Shown here: positions 20,458 through 30,797 of the stretch, piece by piece | Layout of the letters: every line of letters starts with the position of its first letter | Position numbering within the stretch: position 1 is the first letter of the stretch | Assembly (NCBI GenBank): GCA_001724265.1 | Contig: MEDY01000441.1 | Span: 1-47,565 of the forward strand | DNA from: Rhizaria sp. SCN 62-66 | Lineage: Eukaryota > Rhizaria, unplaced | DNA length: 47,565 nt | Reading direction: 5' to 3' | Notes under the pieces: model-generated | Database searches by the model: none | The model's input: only the letters and a program-made list of their open reading frames with translations | What the model was told of the DNA's origin: nothing | Translations under genes and position numbers: made by a program

Positions 20458-23400
20458 GAAGGTGAGACACTCCCGGCTTCAGCAGGTGGCGCAGGCGAGG
20501 TTGAGCCGAGCAGAGAAAGCGGGTCGCTGCCGGCGTCGATGCCGATGCCGCTCGACCGGCGCATCTCTGCGCGCGGGACACTCTGCTGCGGCTGCTGCGG
20601 CTGTTCGGATAAGGACAAACTAGCTGATGCTGCAGCGGAGGCCGCGGTCGCAGTGGAAGACATGCCCCCGCGCGCGAGCCGCGACGCGATGCCGCCCTGC
20701 GTCGTCCCTGTGACAGCACCAGCGCCAGCAGCCGCCGTAGCCGCCGCCGCTGCGAGGTGCGCGCCCCCGAGCCCGCTGCCGCGGCGCGCGGCGGCGCCGG
20801 CGAGCAGGGCGTCTGCGCCGGCGGACTCCCAGTCCGGTTCGCCCCACAGCGCCGAGGTCGCGGCCGGACACAGCGGCACCGCGCTGCCGTGCGCGCTCAG
20901 CGAGCCGGGGCGCGCGGTCAGCACCGCGGCGGCCGCGCCGGTCGACGCGGAGCTGGAACCCGAGGTAGGGGGCGACAGGAGCGGCGCGAAGGCGGCCAAT
21001 GCGGACGCGGAGCCGGAGACTTGGCCGAAGCCGGAGACTTGGCCGGAGCCGGAGTGCGCTGCGGAGGCGGCGTTGGGGCGGCGCGGAAACGGCAGACCCG
21101 CGCCTCCGCCGCCTCTCACTCTGTCGGACGCACGGTCGCCGCATGCAGCGGTTGTGCCAACCACGGGAGAAGCTGAGTCGGCCAGCGCAGTGCGCGGCGA
21201 CGTCGAGGTGCGCGAGAGCAGGTAGTCGCGCGCGCGCACGAGCTTGCGTTGCCAGCGCGCGGCGTTGCTGTGCCGGCGCGCCGCCCGCCGCGCCGCGCGC
21301 CAGAGCTGGCGGCGCTCAGCCCACATGCGCTGCGCGCCCGACATGAGCAGGTCGTGCGCGGCGGCGAGCGCGGCGAGCTTGCCCGCGGGCGTGCGCTCCG
21401 CGGAGAGCGCGCGCAGAGCCTCAATGGCGGGCGTGAACGCAAGCATGTCGCGCGCGGAGAGACGCTTGCGGTGCACCGTGCGCGGGCGCAGCTGCTGCTG
21501 CTGTTGCTGCTGCTGCTGTTGCGACGATGGCGACGATGATAAGCCCGACGCCAACGCAGACGCAGACGCAGACGCAGAGGCTGCAGATGATGATGCTAAC
21601 GAGGACGCTGGCGCTGAATAAGGCGTCACGTCGGCGTTGGAGCCAGTGCGTGGAACCCAGGACGACAGCGTGCGCGCCCGACCGCCGTCCTGCTCCGGCT
21701 GCTTTCCATTCGTAGTCGCGGGCGACGTCTGTGCCGGAGTCGAAGCCTGCTCGAGCGCCTGCAGAGGGTCGATCAGCAAAGACGGGTCCAGCCCTTCTTC
21801 GTGCACAAGCGCAGCATCGACCGTGACCGACAGCGGCACACGACGCAGCACCGGCCGCCGCGACGTCGCAGCCTTAGCGCCGGCGCCAGCGCCGGCGCCG
21901 TGGCGCGGCGGCGTCGCGGGCGGCGCGTGCGGGCCCGTAAGCGCAAATGATGGCGCGCCCTCGTCCATCTCGTAGTCCGAGTCGTCCCAGTCACCGTTTG
22001 AACCGTATCGGCTCGCGGCTGCGTCCGAGTCGGACCCCGAGGAGATGTCGAATGCCTGCGTGCCGAACAACGCCGGCGTCGCGGCGTCGCCCAGTTGCGC
22101 GCACACGCGCTCGACTGCGGCGTCCTCCCCGGCGCGCGCGGCGACGTACAACGGCCAGATGGCATCGTGCGCGAGCCCGAATATGGCGTCGCCGATCGCG
22201 CTGGCGGCCGCGTCGGTGAGGTCGCGCCGTCGCAGCAGGCCCCACGCGCCCGCGACGGTGGCGACTGTGCGCGCCGTCATCGCCGACAGCTCGGCCTGCG
22301 CATCGCCCACCGCGGCCTTGATCGCGCGCTGTACGCGCCGCCGCGTCCGCCGCAGCGCGCGCGCGTTCAGCGTCAAGCCGGGCGCGGGCGCGGGCGCGCT
22401 GGCGAGCGCCGTCAACGCCGGGGACAGCGCGTAGCGCGACGAGAGCAGCGCTCCCGCAGCAGCGCAGGCCACCGCCAGTGGATGTACTGGCCCCGCGCCA
22501 GTCGGGATGGAGCCGGCACTGAAGCTCGAAAAGCTGCTGTGGCTGTGGTAGCCGCCAGCGGCCGAGATCGACGCCGTGGCGGCCGCCTTGGCTGCGGAGA
22601 CGTCGGACGCGTCGCGCAGCGCCACAGCGGCCGCGCGGGCGGCGGTCGCGGCCGCTGCCGCCGCGGCGGCGTCCTGCTCCGCCGCGCTTTCAGCCGCAAG
22701 CGCGGCGGCTTCTGCGGCAGCGGCCTCGGCCTCAGCGCGCGCGGCCGCCTCCGCGGCACGCGCGGCGGCGTCTGCGGCGTCCTGCGCGGCGACGAGCAGG
22801 GGCGCCACGCGCAGCGGCTCCAGCAGCGCGGAGAGATGCCGCTGCAGACATAGCACGGGCGTGGTCACCGTCGCGGCCACACTCGCGGCCACGGCGTTCG
22901 TGACCGCGCCGCCTCTGGCGCTGGCGGCGCCCGGCGGGAGCGGGAGCGCGCGCACTGCGCCCGCGGCGGCGGCGCGGTTGGCCGCGGCCTCTGCCCGCAG
23001 CGCGCGCGCGAGTGCGTCGCGAAAGCGCGCGTCCGCGAGCCGCAGCGGGGTGGAGACAGGCTGCGCGTGCGTGAGCTGCGAGCCGCGCGCAAACACGGGC
23101 GAACCGGCGGGGCCCTCGCACGCCTGCAGCGAGTAAAAGAGCGCCGCAGGGACCGTGGATGGCAGGTGCGCGGCCGCGACGGTCACGGCAGCGTTGGCGG
23201 CGGCGGCCACGGCGGCGCCCGCGGCCACGGCGGCGGCGTTGGTGACCGACGATGAGGACGACGAGGCCGACGGCAGCGCGATGGGCCCGCCGGCGCTGGC
23301 GGAGCTGGCGGCGCCCGAGAGGCCCGCGAACGGCAGCGCCTCGAGGAGAGACAGCGTGGGCGCCGGCATGGGCACAGACGCCAGCACCACAGACCCGCCG

Positions 23401-26400
23401 TAGTCGCCAGAGCTCGCGTTGCAGGCGCCCGCAGACTGCTGCTGCAGCGGAGTCGGGGGCGGGCCGCGGAGATTGAGCGTGAGTGCGTGTGGCTGCAGCG
23501 CATACACGGCAAGCGCAGAGGTCGACAGCGCGCACACGACGCCGGCGCCGCTGCCTTCACATAGCGCGCTCGAGTTGTACATCATGGTGTTCGTTGTGGC
23601 CGAGGGCCAGACCGACGTCGCCGTGGGGCAGCCCAGCCCCGCCGCCGCGGCCGCCGCGGCCGCCGAGATGGCCGAAGCCGAGGGCGCGCCGCGCGAGACG
23701 CGCAGCGGCACGGCGCCCCAGCGCACCGGCGGCGAGAGCGTCACGCCTGCCCACACTATGGAGCCGTTATTGAGCGGCGCGGGTGCAGAGGCCGACGAGG
23801 CCGGCAGCGGGGGCGTGTTGGCCGCGGAGAGCTTGCCGCCGGGCTGAGCCGCCCCGCGGCGGCCGCCGGGGCCCGCAGCCATGCCCACGCCCACGCCCAC
23901 GCCGGAGACGGGCGGGGATGGACCGCGGGAGAAGCGGCGCAGGAAAGCCAGCGGGGACGAGGCGAGGAACGACCCCACGACGCTGAGAGACTGTGGCGCA
24001 CCGTTGCCATTCTTGCCCTTGGTCTTGCAGTCGGGTTTGCCCTTGCTCTTATCGCTCGCCACTGCGGCGCCGTCCGCTGCCGTTGTCGCACCAGCAGCAG
24101 CGGTGGCGGCGGCAGAGGCGTCGGAGGCTCTGGCCGAGGTTGAGACAGCAGCGGACGCGGAGGCTGAGGCTGAGGGGGCGGCGGGCGCGAGCGAGTCCTT
24201 TGTGATCGCGGTGGTTCGAGTGAGGGCACCACCGCCGACGATCGACGGAGGCGCGCCGAGGCGGGGGATCGCCGCGGGCACGCGCACGGGGCCAGACACC
24301 GCGACCGGCAATGCGCGCGCACGAGAGCGCTTTAGATCATCGTCATCGTCGCCGTCGTCGTCGTCGTCATCGTCGTTGTCACCATTGCCAGCTGCGCTCT
24401 TGTCGTCGTCGTTGTTGTGGCTGTCGTTGTCGACCGACTCAAAGTCAAGCCGCGCGCGCGCCGCGTCGGTCGCCACATCCGGCTGCACGCTCGACTGCGG
24501 CGGCGACCACGGCTGCGGCGGCGGCGGCGGCGGCGGTCTACGCCAAGGCCCGGCGTTGGTGACGAGTCCTTCCGTCGTGAACAGCGGCTGCGGCGTCGAC
24601 ACCAGCCTCACCGCGCCGCCGACCGACACCAGCACAGTCTGCGGCGCCACGGTGCGCAGCAGCACCGGGATCAGGTGCCCACCCTTAGCGCGCGCGCCGG
24701 TGGCCAGAGACGCGCCGAGCCACCCGCGGCCGCTGCCGCCGTCGCCGTCGCCGTCGCCGTCCAAGTCGTCATCGTCGTCGTCGTCGCCGTCGCCGTCGCT
24801 GCCGCTGCCGCCGCCGCCTCTGCGCCTGCCGCTGCGCACGGTCACCAGCCGGCCGCAGCTGCCGCTGCCGCCGCCGCTGCCGCCGCCGGGCGCGTCGGGC
24901 GGGCGCGGCACGAGCGCCATGGCGTCTGCGGGCAGCGCGGGCGCGGCGCCGGGGGCCGTGAGAGCCGCCAGCGCCGCCGCGGCGGGGCCCGACGCGGGCG
25001 CGGCGCACTGCAGCGCGGCCGACGGGGCCAGCGTGTACGCGGGCAGCGGCGGCTGCGCGCCCGCGAGCAGCGGGGAGAGCGCGCCCGGGTGCCGCAGCGC
25101 GCCGCCGCTGAGCAGCAGCGGCGACCGGCCGGTCTCAGCTAGATTGGCGCTGTTGCCCGAGAAGCCGCCGCCTCTGCCTCTGTTGTTGCCGCCGCCGCTG
25201 GAACGGGGCGCGGCCTTAAGCGCGGCGGCCTCGGCGGCGGCCAGCAGCTCGAGTTGCAGCGCGACCGCGGCCGCCGCGCCCGCCCCGCCGCGCCGCCCGC
25301 GGGCCCCGCCGCCGCCGCCGGGAACGAGACCATCGTGCCGTTGCCCGCGGCGGCCGCGTTGGACCGCGCGACCGAGAGGTCGCCGCCCGCGGCGGCCGCG
25401 GCGGCGGCGGCGGCGTCGGGCGGGGCCGCGGCGCCCGGCACGGCGAGGACCGTGGTGACGGCTCCCGACGCGAGCGCTAGGAGGGCGACTTCGCGGCGGG
25501 AAGCGACAAGCAGGTGCGCGTCGTCGACCCAGCACAGCGACAGCGGGGACTCCTGGAGCAGCCAGTCGGAGCGCAGTCGCCAGACGATGATGCCTGTGCC
25601 CGCCGCAGTCGCGCCCGACGCCGCAGCCGCCGAGCACGCCGTGACGTTGTTCAAGCCGACACTGTTGATGCCGCCGGAGGAGCCGGACGGGGAGAGCAGC
25701 GAGGCGGACGCGGTAACGGGCTGCGGCGTCAGCAGTCTGGGGGCGATCGCGGGGTCGCTTTCGAGCGCTGCGAACACGCTTGCACTCATGCTTGGATTCA
25801 GACTCGCGCCGACGACGCCGCCTGGTGAGGCCACGGTGGCGGCGGCGGCGGCGAATGGGGGCGGTGAGAACGTAAACGCCTGCGCAGAGCTAGAGCTAGA
25901 GCTTGATGCAGTGGGCGAGAGAGCTACGAAGCCGTAGCCAGAGGCCACGGGCGACGTCAGCGCCGAGGGCGTCAGCTGCTGCTGCTGCTGCTGTGCAGTA
26001 GCGGGCGTCGCCAGGAAGATAAGCAGCCGCTTTTCGGCGGCGACTGCGAGCAGGAGCCCGAAGGGCGTGTCGCGCGCGGCCAGCGCTGTGGAGCGCAGAC
26101 ACGCGCCACGCTCAGGCGTGCACTCGGCGACTGCGACGGCCAGCGCGGCCGCACCTGAGCCAGAGCCAGAGCCAGCGCTAGGGCCCTGCGCCGATGCTGC
26201 TGCTGCACCTGCGACGGTGACAGACATAGCGCCGTTGCCGCTGCCGCCGCCAGCGGTCGCGGCGCCGGCGCCGGTGGGCGCGGGCGCGGGGATTGGTACT
26301 GGCACTGGCGCGAGACCGCCGCGCTGGAGGTAGCGGGAGCCCGGCGGCGGCGGCAGAGAGAGCGCGGGCACGTGTGACGAGATCGCCGTCGGCACCGACG

Positions 26401-28273
26401 CAGAGCCGACTAATGATGGCGATGAGAAGGATGATAATGACGAGTTTGACTGCGGCGACGAGACTGGGTTTGCGCCGCCACTGAGCGCGTACGCCAGCGA
26501 AGGCTGCGGCAGCAACGACGGTTGCAGCAGCAGCGCGGGCGGCGACAGCGCCACCGCGCCGCCGCTGCTGGCATCAGCGCTGTTTGTGCCGCATGTCGGG
26601 GTGCATGCGACCGCGGCGACGAAAGGCACGGCGGGAGCCTGGTAGGGCAGAGGGAACTGGTACTGGTACTGCGCATACGGCGCCTCGGCAGGCGCTGCGG
26701 CCGGCGGCTGCTGCGCTGCTCCGGAGTTGCCAGTACTGTTGGCGTTACTGAAGCCGTTGTTGTTGTTGTTGTTTGCGGTGAGCGAGGTAGTCCGGGAGGG
26801 CATTCCACGCGACTTGAGGCGCGAGTTCGCCGCCTTCTGCAGCCGCGGCGGACGCAACACGTCCAGCGCGCGCAGCGAGTGCATCGAATAGACAACGGTG
26901 ACCGAGTTCACCACGGCCAGCAGCCAGCCCTGCACGGGCGAGACCAGCAGAGACACGACAGCGGCGTGGCCGGCTGCGGCGGAGGCCTCAGCGGTCTTAT
27001 CCCTGCGAGACGCGTTGCTGCCCGCCGACGACGACGACGAGGACGAAGACGAGGAGGAGCTAGACGCCTGTGGTAGGGAGACCTTGAGCCCGTGTGCGCG
27101 GCGCACATCGCGGCAGGCCTCTAAGCGGGCGCGGAACGTCGCAGACGGGGCCGGGGCGGTCAGGATGGGCTCAGCGCCCGCAGACAGACCGGCGGCGTGG
27201 TTGCTGCCGTTCGCGCTGTACACGCCTGAGGCGGAGGCGGAGGAGGAGCCGGTGGGGAGGCGGCGCGGCGAGTGCGGCACGAGCGCTGTGTGTGTCGACG
27301 TCGCTGAGGCGGAGTCGAGGGGACCAGGCCCGAAGAGCGAGTGCGACGGGGAGCCGTTACTGCCGCTCGCGATGTTGTGAGCGTTGGTGGTATTGCTGTT
27401 GTTGTTGCTGTAGTTGTTGTAGTTGGAGAATAGCCGCCGCGATGGAGACGGGGCAAACGAGGCGGGCGCGCGCGACGAGGCGCCGACACCAGAGCCCGCT
27501 GCATTACTGTTCCCAGTCACCGTCGTGTTGTTGTTGTTCGATATGGCGATTGCTGTCGAGTTCGAGACTGTGCCGTTGGGGCGCGTCGGCGTCCGCGGCG
27601 GCGGCTGCTGCTGATGTTGCTGTTGTGCGAAATTGAAATCTGACTGCTGCTGCTGCTGCAGACCTGAGCCTGAAACTGAGCCTGAAGCAGAAGCGGAGGC
27701 AGCAGCGGAGGCGGAGACTGAGACTGCGGAGTTGCTGCTGTGCGAGGACGATGCCGACAGAGTACCACTCAGTGGTGGGGGCAATGCGGGGCCGTGCACC
27801 TGCCCTTGCGTCTGCGTCTGCGTCTGCGTCTGAGCAATGAACGCCGACTGCGACTGGAGAGAGAGAGAAGACTGCGCTGAGAGTGCGTGGGGGATTGTCG
27901 CAGGTGCGTGCAGCTGTGGCGCGTCAAGAGGCGGCGCGGCGGCAAGCTGCGGCGGCGGCGCGGGCGTGGGCAGCGTCACATGCGCAACGGAGTACTTGAG
28001 CAGCCGTCCGAAGGCGGTGCCGACAAACACGTGCGATTCCGTGGAGACGACTGCGGTGACGGGGCCAACCTCCGGCGGCACGTGCAGCAGCGGCAGGATG
28101 TCGAAGCCCAGCGGCGGCAGCTGCAGGCGCTCGGCCGCGCCGCGCGGCGTGGGCGGGACGGTGCCCGACACGCCCGCGCCGCCGTAGCTGCCGGCCAGCG
28201 CCGTCAGCGTGCGGCTGCTGCGGCCCAGAACGGAGCCGACTGAGGTGAAGGACGACGTCGCGAAGCTCGTCAT
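19257..28273 (-). CDS. Giant CNH-domain and VPS9-domain protein (probable Rab5-type GEF), one frame change
   Basis: Two overlapping open frames (28273 to about 25340, then to 19257) read as one protein of roughly 3,000 residues. The first frame has propeller-like blades scattered among Ser/Gln-rich runs, beginning with GPVTAVVSTESHVFVGTAFGRLL, typical of CNH domains of Vps39/TRAP1-like proteins. The second ends with a VPS9 domain: TPAGKLAALAAAHDLL near 21350, then, after about 440 low-complexity residues including poly-Gln, ADDLLPIICYMVSRAQ and GYVVTSTAIALQYL near 19.85-20.0 kb. VPS9 domains catalyse nucleotide exchange on Rab5-family GTPases on endosomes; CNH domains also bind small GTPases. 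The frames switch inside a GC-only tract at about 25260-25345 with no GTACGT donor, so a 1-base sequence error or real frameshift is more likely than an intron. ATG at 28273 is the first in frame; the extension to 28453 starts with GTG. Ends in TAA. Confidence 0.7.
20378..20457 (-). repeat. CAG/CTG trinucleotide repeat encoding poly-Gln
   Basis: More than 20 consecutive CTG units on the plus strand (CAG on the coding minus strand), with two TTG interruptions at the left end, encode about 26 Gln inside the VPS9-domain insertion. The near-pure CAG tract should be length-polymorphic. Confidence 0.95.
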
Positions 28274-28890
28274 GGCGCGCGCGCGCAAAGCGGGCGGCGA
28301 AGAAGAGCCGGAAAGGAAGTGGAAAAGCGGGCCAAGAGGTGGGCAGAAAGAAAGAAGAGCGATGAAGGTGGCGCAAGGGGGACTGGCGAAGCAGAAGAGA
28401 GCGAGGTGAAGGTTCGACAGGTGAGCAATAGGAGAAGCTAAAATCTGCACCACAAGAAGCCATTCAATGTTGATAGCTTATATTCGGGTATACTTCTTAG
28501 GTTATTATTTCCAAATATTCAAATGAACGTGTTAAACACGGACGTAAGGCCTCGTTCAGGGGTGCCGCGAAAACGTTCATGATGACGATTTGTTTTGGCG
28601 ACGACGATGCGGGCATCGACGTGATGCCAATCAAAAACCAGGGACAACTAAGGATTTTTAACGTCTTTATGCTTGATTTTAGTGCCATCATAAATAAAAT
28701 GGTGTCTTAAGTTCTATTTGTTAATTATAGCTTTTAAAATCCTTATTTTAACTCGATCAGCGCAGGCGGAAGCTCCAGTCAGCGTACCAGCCAGACAGCA
28801 GTGTCAGCAGCGAGTCGACAGCTCTCACCCAGACCCGTGCCTTGCACAGCCGCGCAACAACCACGCCCAGTTTTAGCCGCGTTGCCCGTC
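28274..28890. other. Divergent intergenic region (CNH-VPS9 / deaminase) with a coding-like fragment
   Basis: Shared promoter region of about 620 bases. On the plus strand 28500-28710 an open stretch follows a TTCTTAG acceptor-like motif and encodes a coding-like peptide (...GDDDAGIDVMPIKNQGQLR...NKMVS, then TAA), but no upstream exon or family was recognised. The rest is leader sequence, with AT-rich DNA around 28440-28500. Confidence 0.35.
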
Positions 28891-30588
28891 ATGTCCGCCC
28901 CGCAGCCGCAGCCCCCCGCGTGGGCCTCGTCGTACCTGCTTGATGGCACCGCGCCCTCCGCGGCCGAGTTCCCCCATCTGCAGCAGCGCTACCCATTCAT
29001 CGACTGTGCCGCGCCGGGCGTCGCCGAGATGCTCCGCGACGTGCCCACGGACGCTGACTGCGCGCGCCTTGACGTCTCCTTTGCGCGCAAAGACGCGCTC
29101 TCGCGTCTTCCCATCCATACGGGCTTCCGCGTCTACTCCACACTCGTCTACCGCGCCCGCCCCACTGCCAGCACTTCAACCGACTCCCCGGATATCAAGA
29201 CGTCTGTGTCCGCGAGTGCGGGTGAATGCACGGGTGACGCTGAGACATTTGAGTCGTTCGTACATGGGACAAACACTGAGGCCTCGTTCTTCGCTCAGTC
29301 CATTTGCGCTGAGCGCTCCGCCCTCATGTCCCTGCGCGCACGCGACGACTTTATCGCGCTCTCTGCCGTCTACGTCGTCTCGGATGCGCCAGTCCCGCTA
29401 AGCCCCGGGTTGCTGTGCAGGGAGTTTCTCTCAGAGTTTCTTTCTCCCTACGCCCCCATTGTCATCGCCAGCCGTCTGCCCTGTACTAATGACAGCAACA
29501 AATCGTCTACTGATGCGAAGTCTGACAACAGTATCGTTCCGTCAGTGACCTTTGACGCCACAACGGGCCTTTCCCTCGTTGTTCGCCCCTGTGGCGCGCG
29601 CTACCACGCCCGTGTGCTGCGTTTGCACTGGCTTTATCCGCATCCGTCGCCTTACCAGTCCCTCTGGCGCGATGCCGCCGCGCTTGCAGAAGCCAAGAAA
29701 GCGCTCGCGGCCGCGGCAGCGCGCGCTCTCGAGTCCCCCGCCGCGCTCTCCGCAGCGCTGCCTGCGTCCATCTCATCGCTTATTGCGCTTGCAAACGATA
29801 ACTCGAACTCTGACACTGGCACTGGCATTGGCGCTGGCACTGGCGCGACGGATACCACTGCGATGGCTCATGCACTCGCCACTGCCGTTGCGGCCGCGCC
29901 GCGTGCCGCCGCCCTCGCCCGCGCCGCCGCGGCCGCGCGGGACCCCGACGGCGGCATCGCGCGCGTGTCGCTGGGCGCCTGTGCAGTGCTGGCCGACGGG
30001 AGCTACGTGACAGCGAACCAGGTCAAGGTGCTTGAGATGGGCCACTCGCTGGACCCGGGGCTCGCCGTGTACGCTGCGGTCAACGCGCATCAACATAAAC
30101 ACAGCGGCAACAATAGCGGGGATGCTGTTGTCGTTGTTCCGAGTGCTGTTGTGGTTCCTGTCCTTGTTGTTATCAGCGACGCGGACGGCGTCCTGCACCC
30201 GCCTTCGTCTCCCGCCCGCGCACTATGGTCCGAGCAAGGCTGGGCCACGGTCCCGCTGCTGCTGCAGTCGCTACGGTGTCCCACGCAGCCCGCCGCGGCG
30301 CGCGCGCGGGCCGGGGAGCGCGCCGACGCAGGGGTCTACGCAGATATTACGTCGCCGGCACCGCTGCTGCTGAGCTCTTGCTCTAACAATCCGACTGCAG
30401 CGGCTGCGACCGATGGTGATGCTGTTGCTGTGTGGCTGCCGAGGCGGCGCGCGGCGGAGGCTGTGATGACGCTGACGCGTGCGGGTGCGCTCAACCCGTG
30501 CGTCGCAAACTTCCTTGAAGCCACCGATGATACCACCGGCAGCGACAGCAACAAGAACATGAGTTGCGAGACTTGTAGCTGCGAGTGA
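28891..30588 (+). CDS. Two-domain cytidine-deaminase-like protein with an altered zinc site
   Basis: A 565-residue protein. The first deaminase-like domain spans about residues 20-190. It shows IHTGFRVYSTLVYR, then HGTNTEASFFAQ and SICAERSAL (Cys139, Glu141), the HxE/CxE active-site motif. The second zinc motif, normally PCxxCRQ, reads PGLLCREFLSEF: Cys176 and the following Arg and EF are kept, but the first Cys is Gly173. A long Ala-rich linker leads to a second, more degenerate domain (LADGSYVTANQVKVLEMGHSLDPGLAVYAAVNA ... SPARALWSEQGW) without the CAE motif, as in the catalytic-plus-broken pair of dimeric plant and enterobacterial cytidine deaminases. Normally the family converts cytidine to uridine in pyrimidine salvage; with a missing zinc ligand, activity is doubtful and a regulatory role is possible (inference). 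ATG 28891 was chosen because 28801 is GTG. Ends in TGA. Confidence 0.78.
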   Translation: MSAPQPQPPAWASSYLLDGTAPSAAEFPHLQQRYPFIDCAAPGVAEMLRDVPTDADCARLDVSFARKDALSRLPIHTGFRVYSTLVYRARPTASTSTDSPDIKTSVSASAGECTGDAETFESFVHGTNTEASFFAQSICAERSALMSLRARDDFIALSAVYVVSDAPVPLSPGLLCREFLSEFLSPYAPIVIASRLPCTNDSNKSSTDAKSDNSIVPSVTFDATTGLSLVVRPCGARYHARVLRLHWLYPHPSPYQSLWRDAAALAEAKKALAAAAARALESPAALSAALPASISSLIALANDNSNSDTGTGIGAGTGATDTTAMAHALATAVAAAPRAAALARAAAAARDPDGGIARVSLGACAVLADGSYVTANQVKVLEMGHSLDPGLAVYAAVNAHQHKHSGNNSGDAVVVVPSAVVVPVLVVISDADGVLHPPSSPARALWSEQGWATVPLLLQSLRCPTQPAAARARAGERADAGVYADITSPAPLLLSSCSNNPTAAAATDGDAVAVWLPRRRAAEAVMTLTRAGALNPCVANFLEATDDTTGSDSNKNMSCETCSCE

Positions 30589-30797
30589 AAAGTGAATCGC
30601 ACAACAATAATTCTTACTATACTGAACATTTAAACAACAAAGCATAACAATAAAGCATAATTTCTTTGATAAACTTGTTTGTTTATTTCTGATCCTACTG
30701 AACAAATACGGTCAACTCACTCCACAACATCACAACAAACAAAGACTCTTAAGAGCTACTCTCTTCTTTGTTTAGGTTCTGCTGCAAATGAACGCGC

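Noticed and set aside
25225-25345. Frame change in the CNH-VPS9 gene explained by an intron
   Set aside because: No GTACGT-type donor and no pyrimidine-rich acceptor in this GC-only stretch; a sequence indel or true frameshift fits better.
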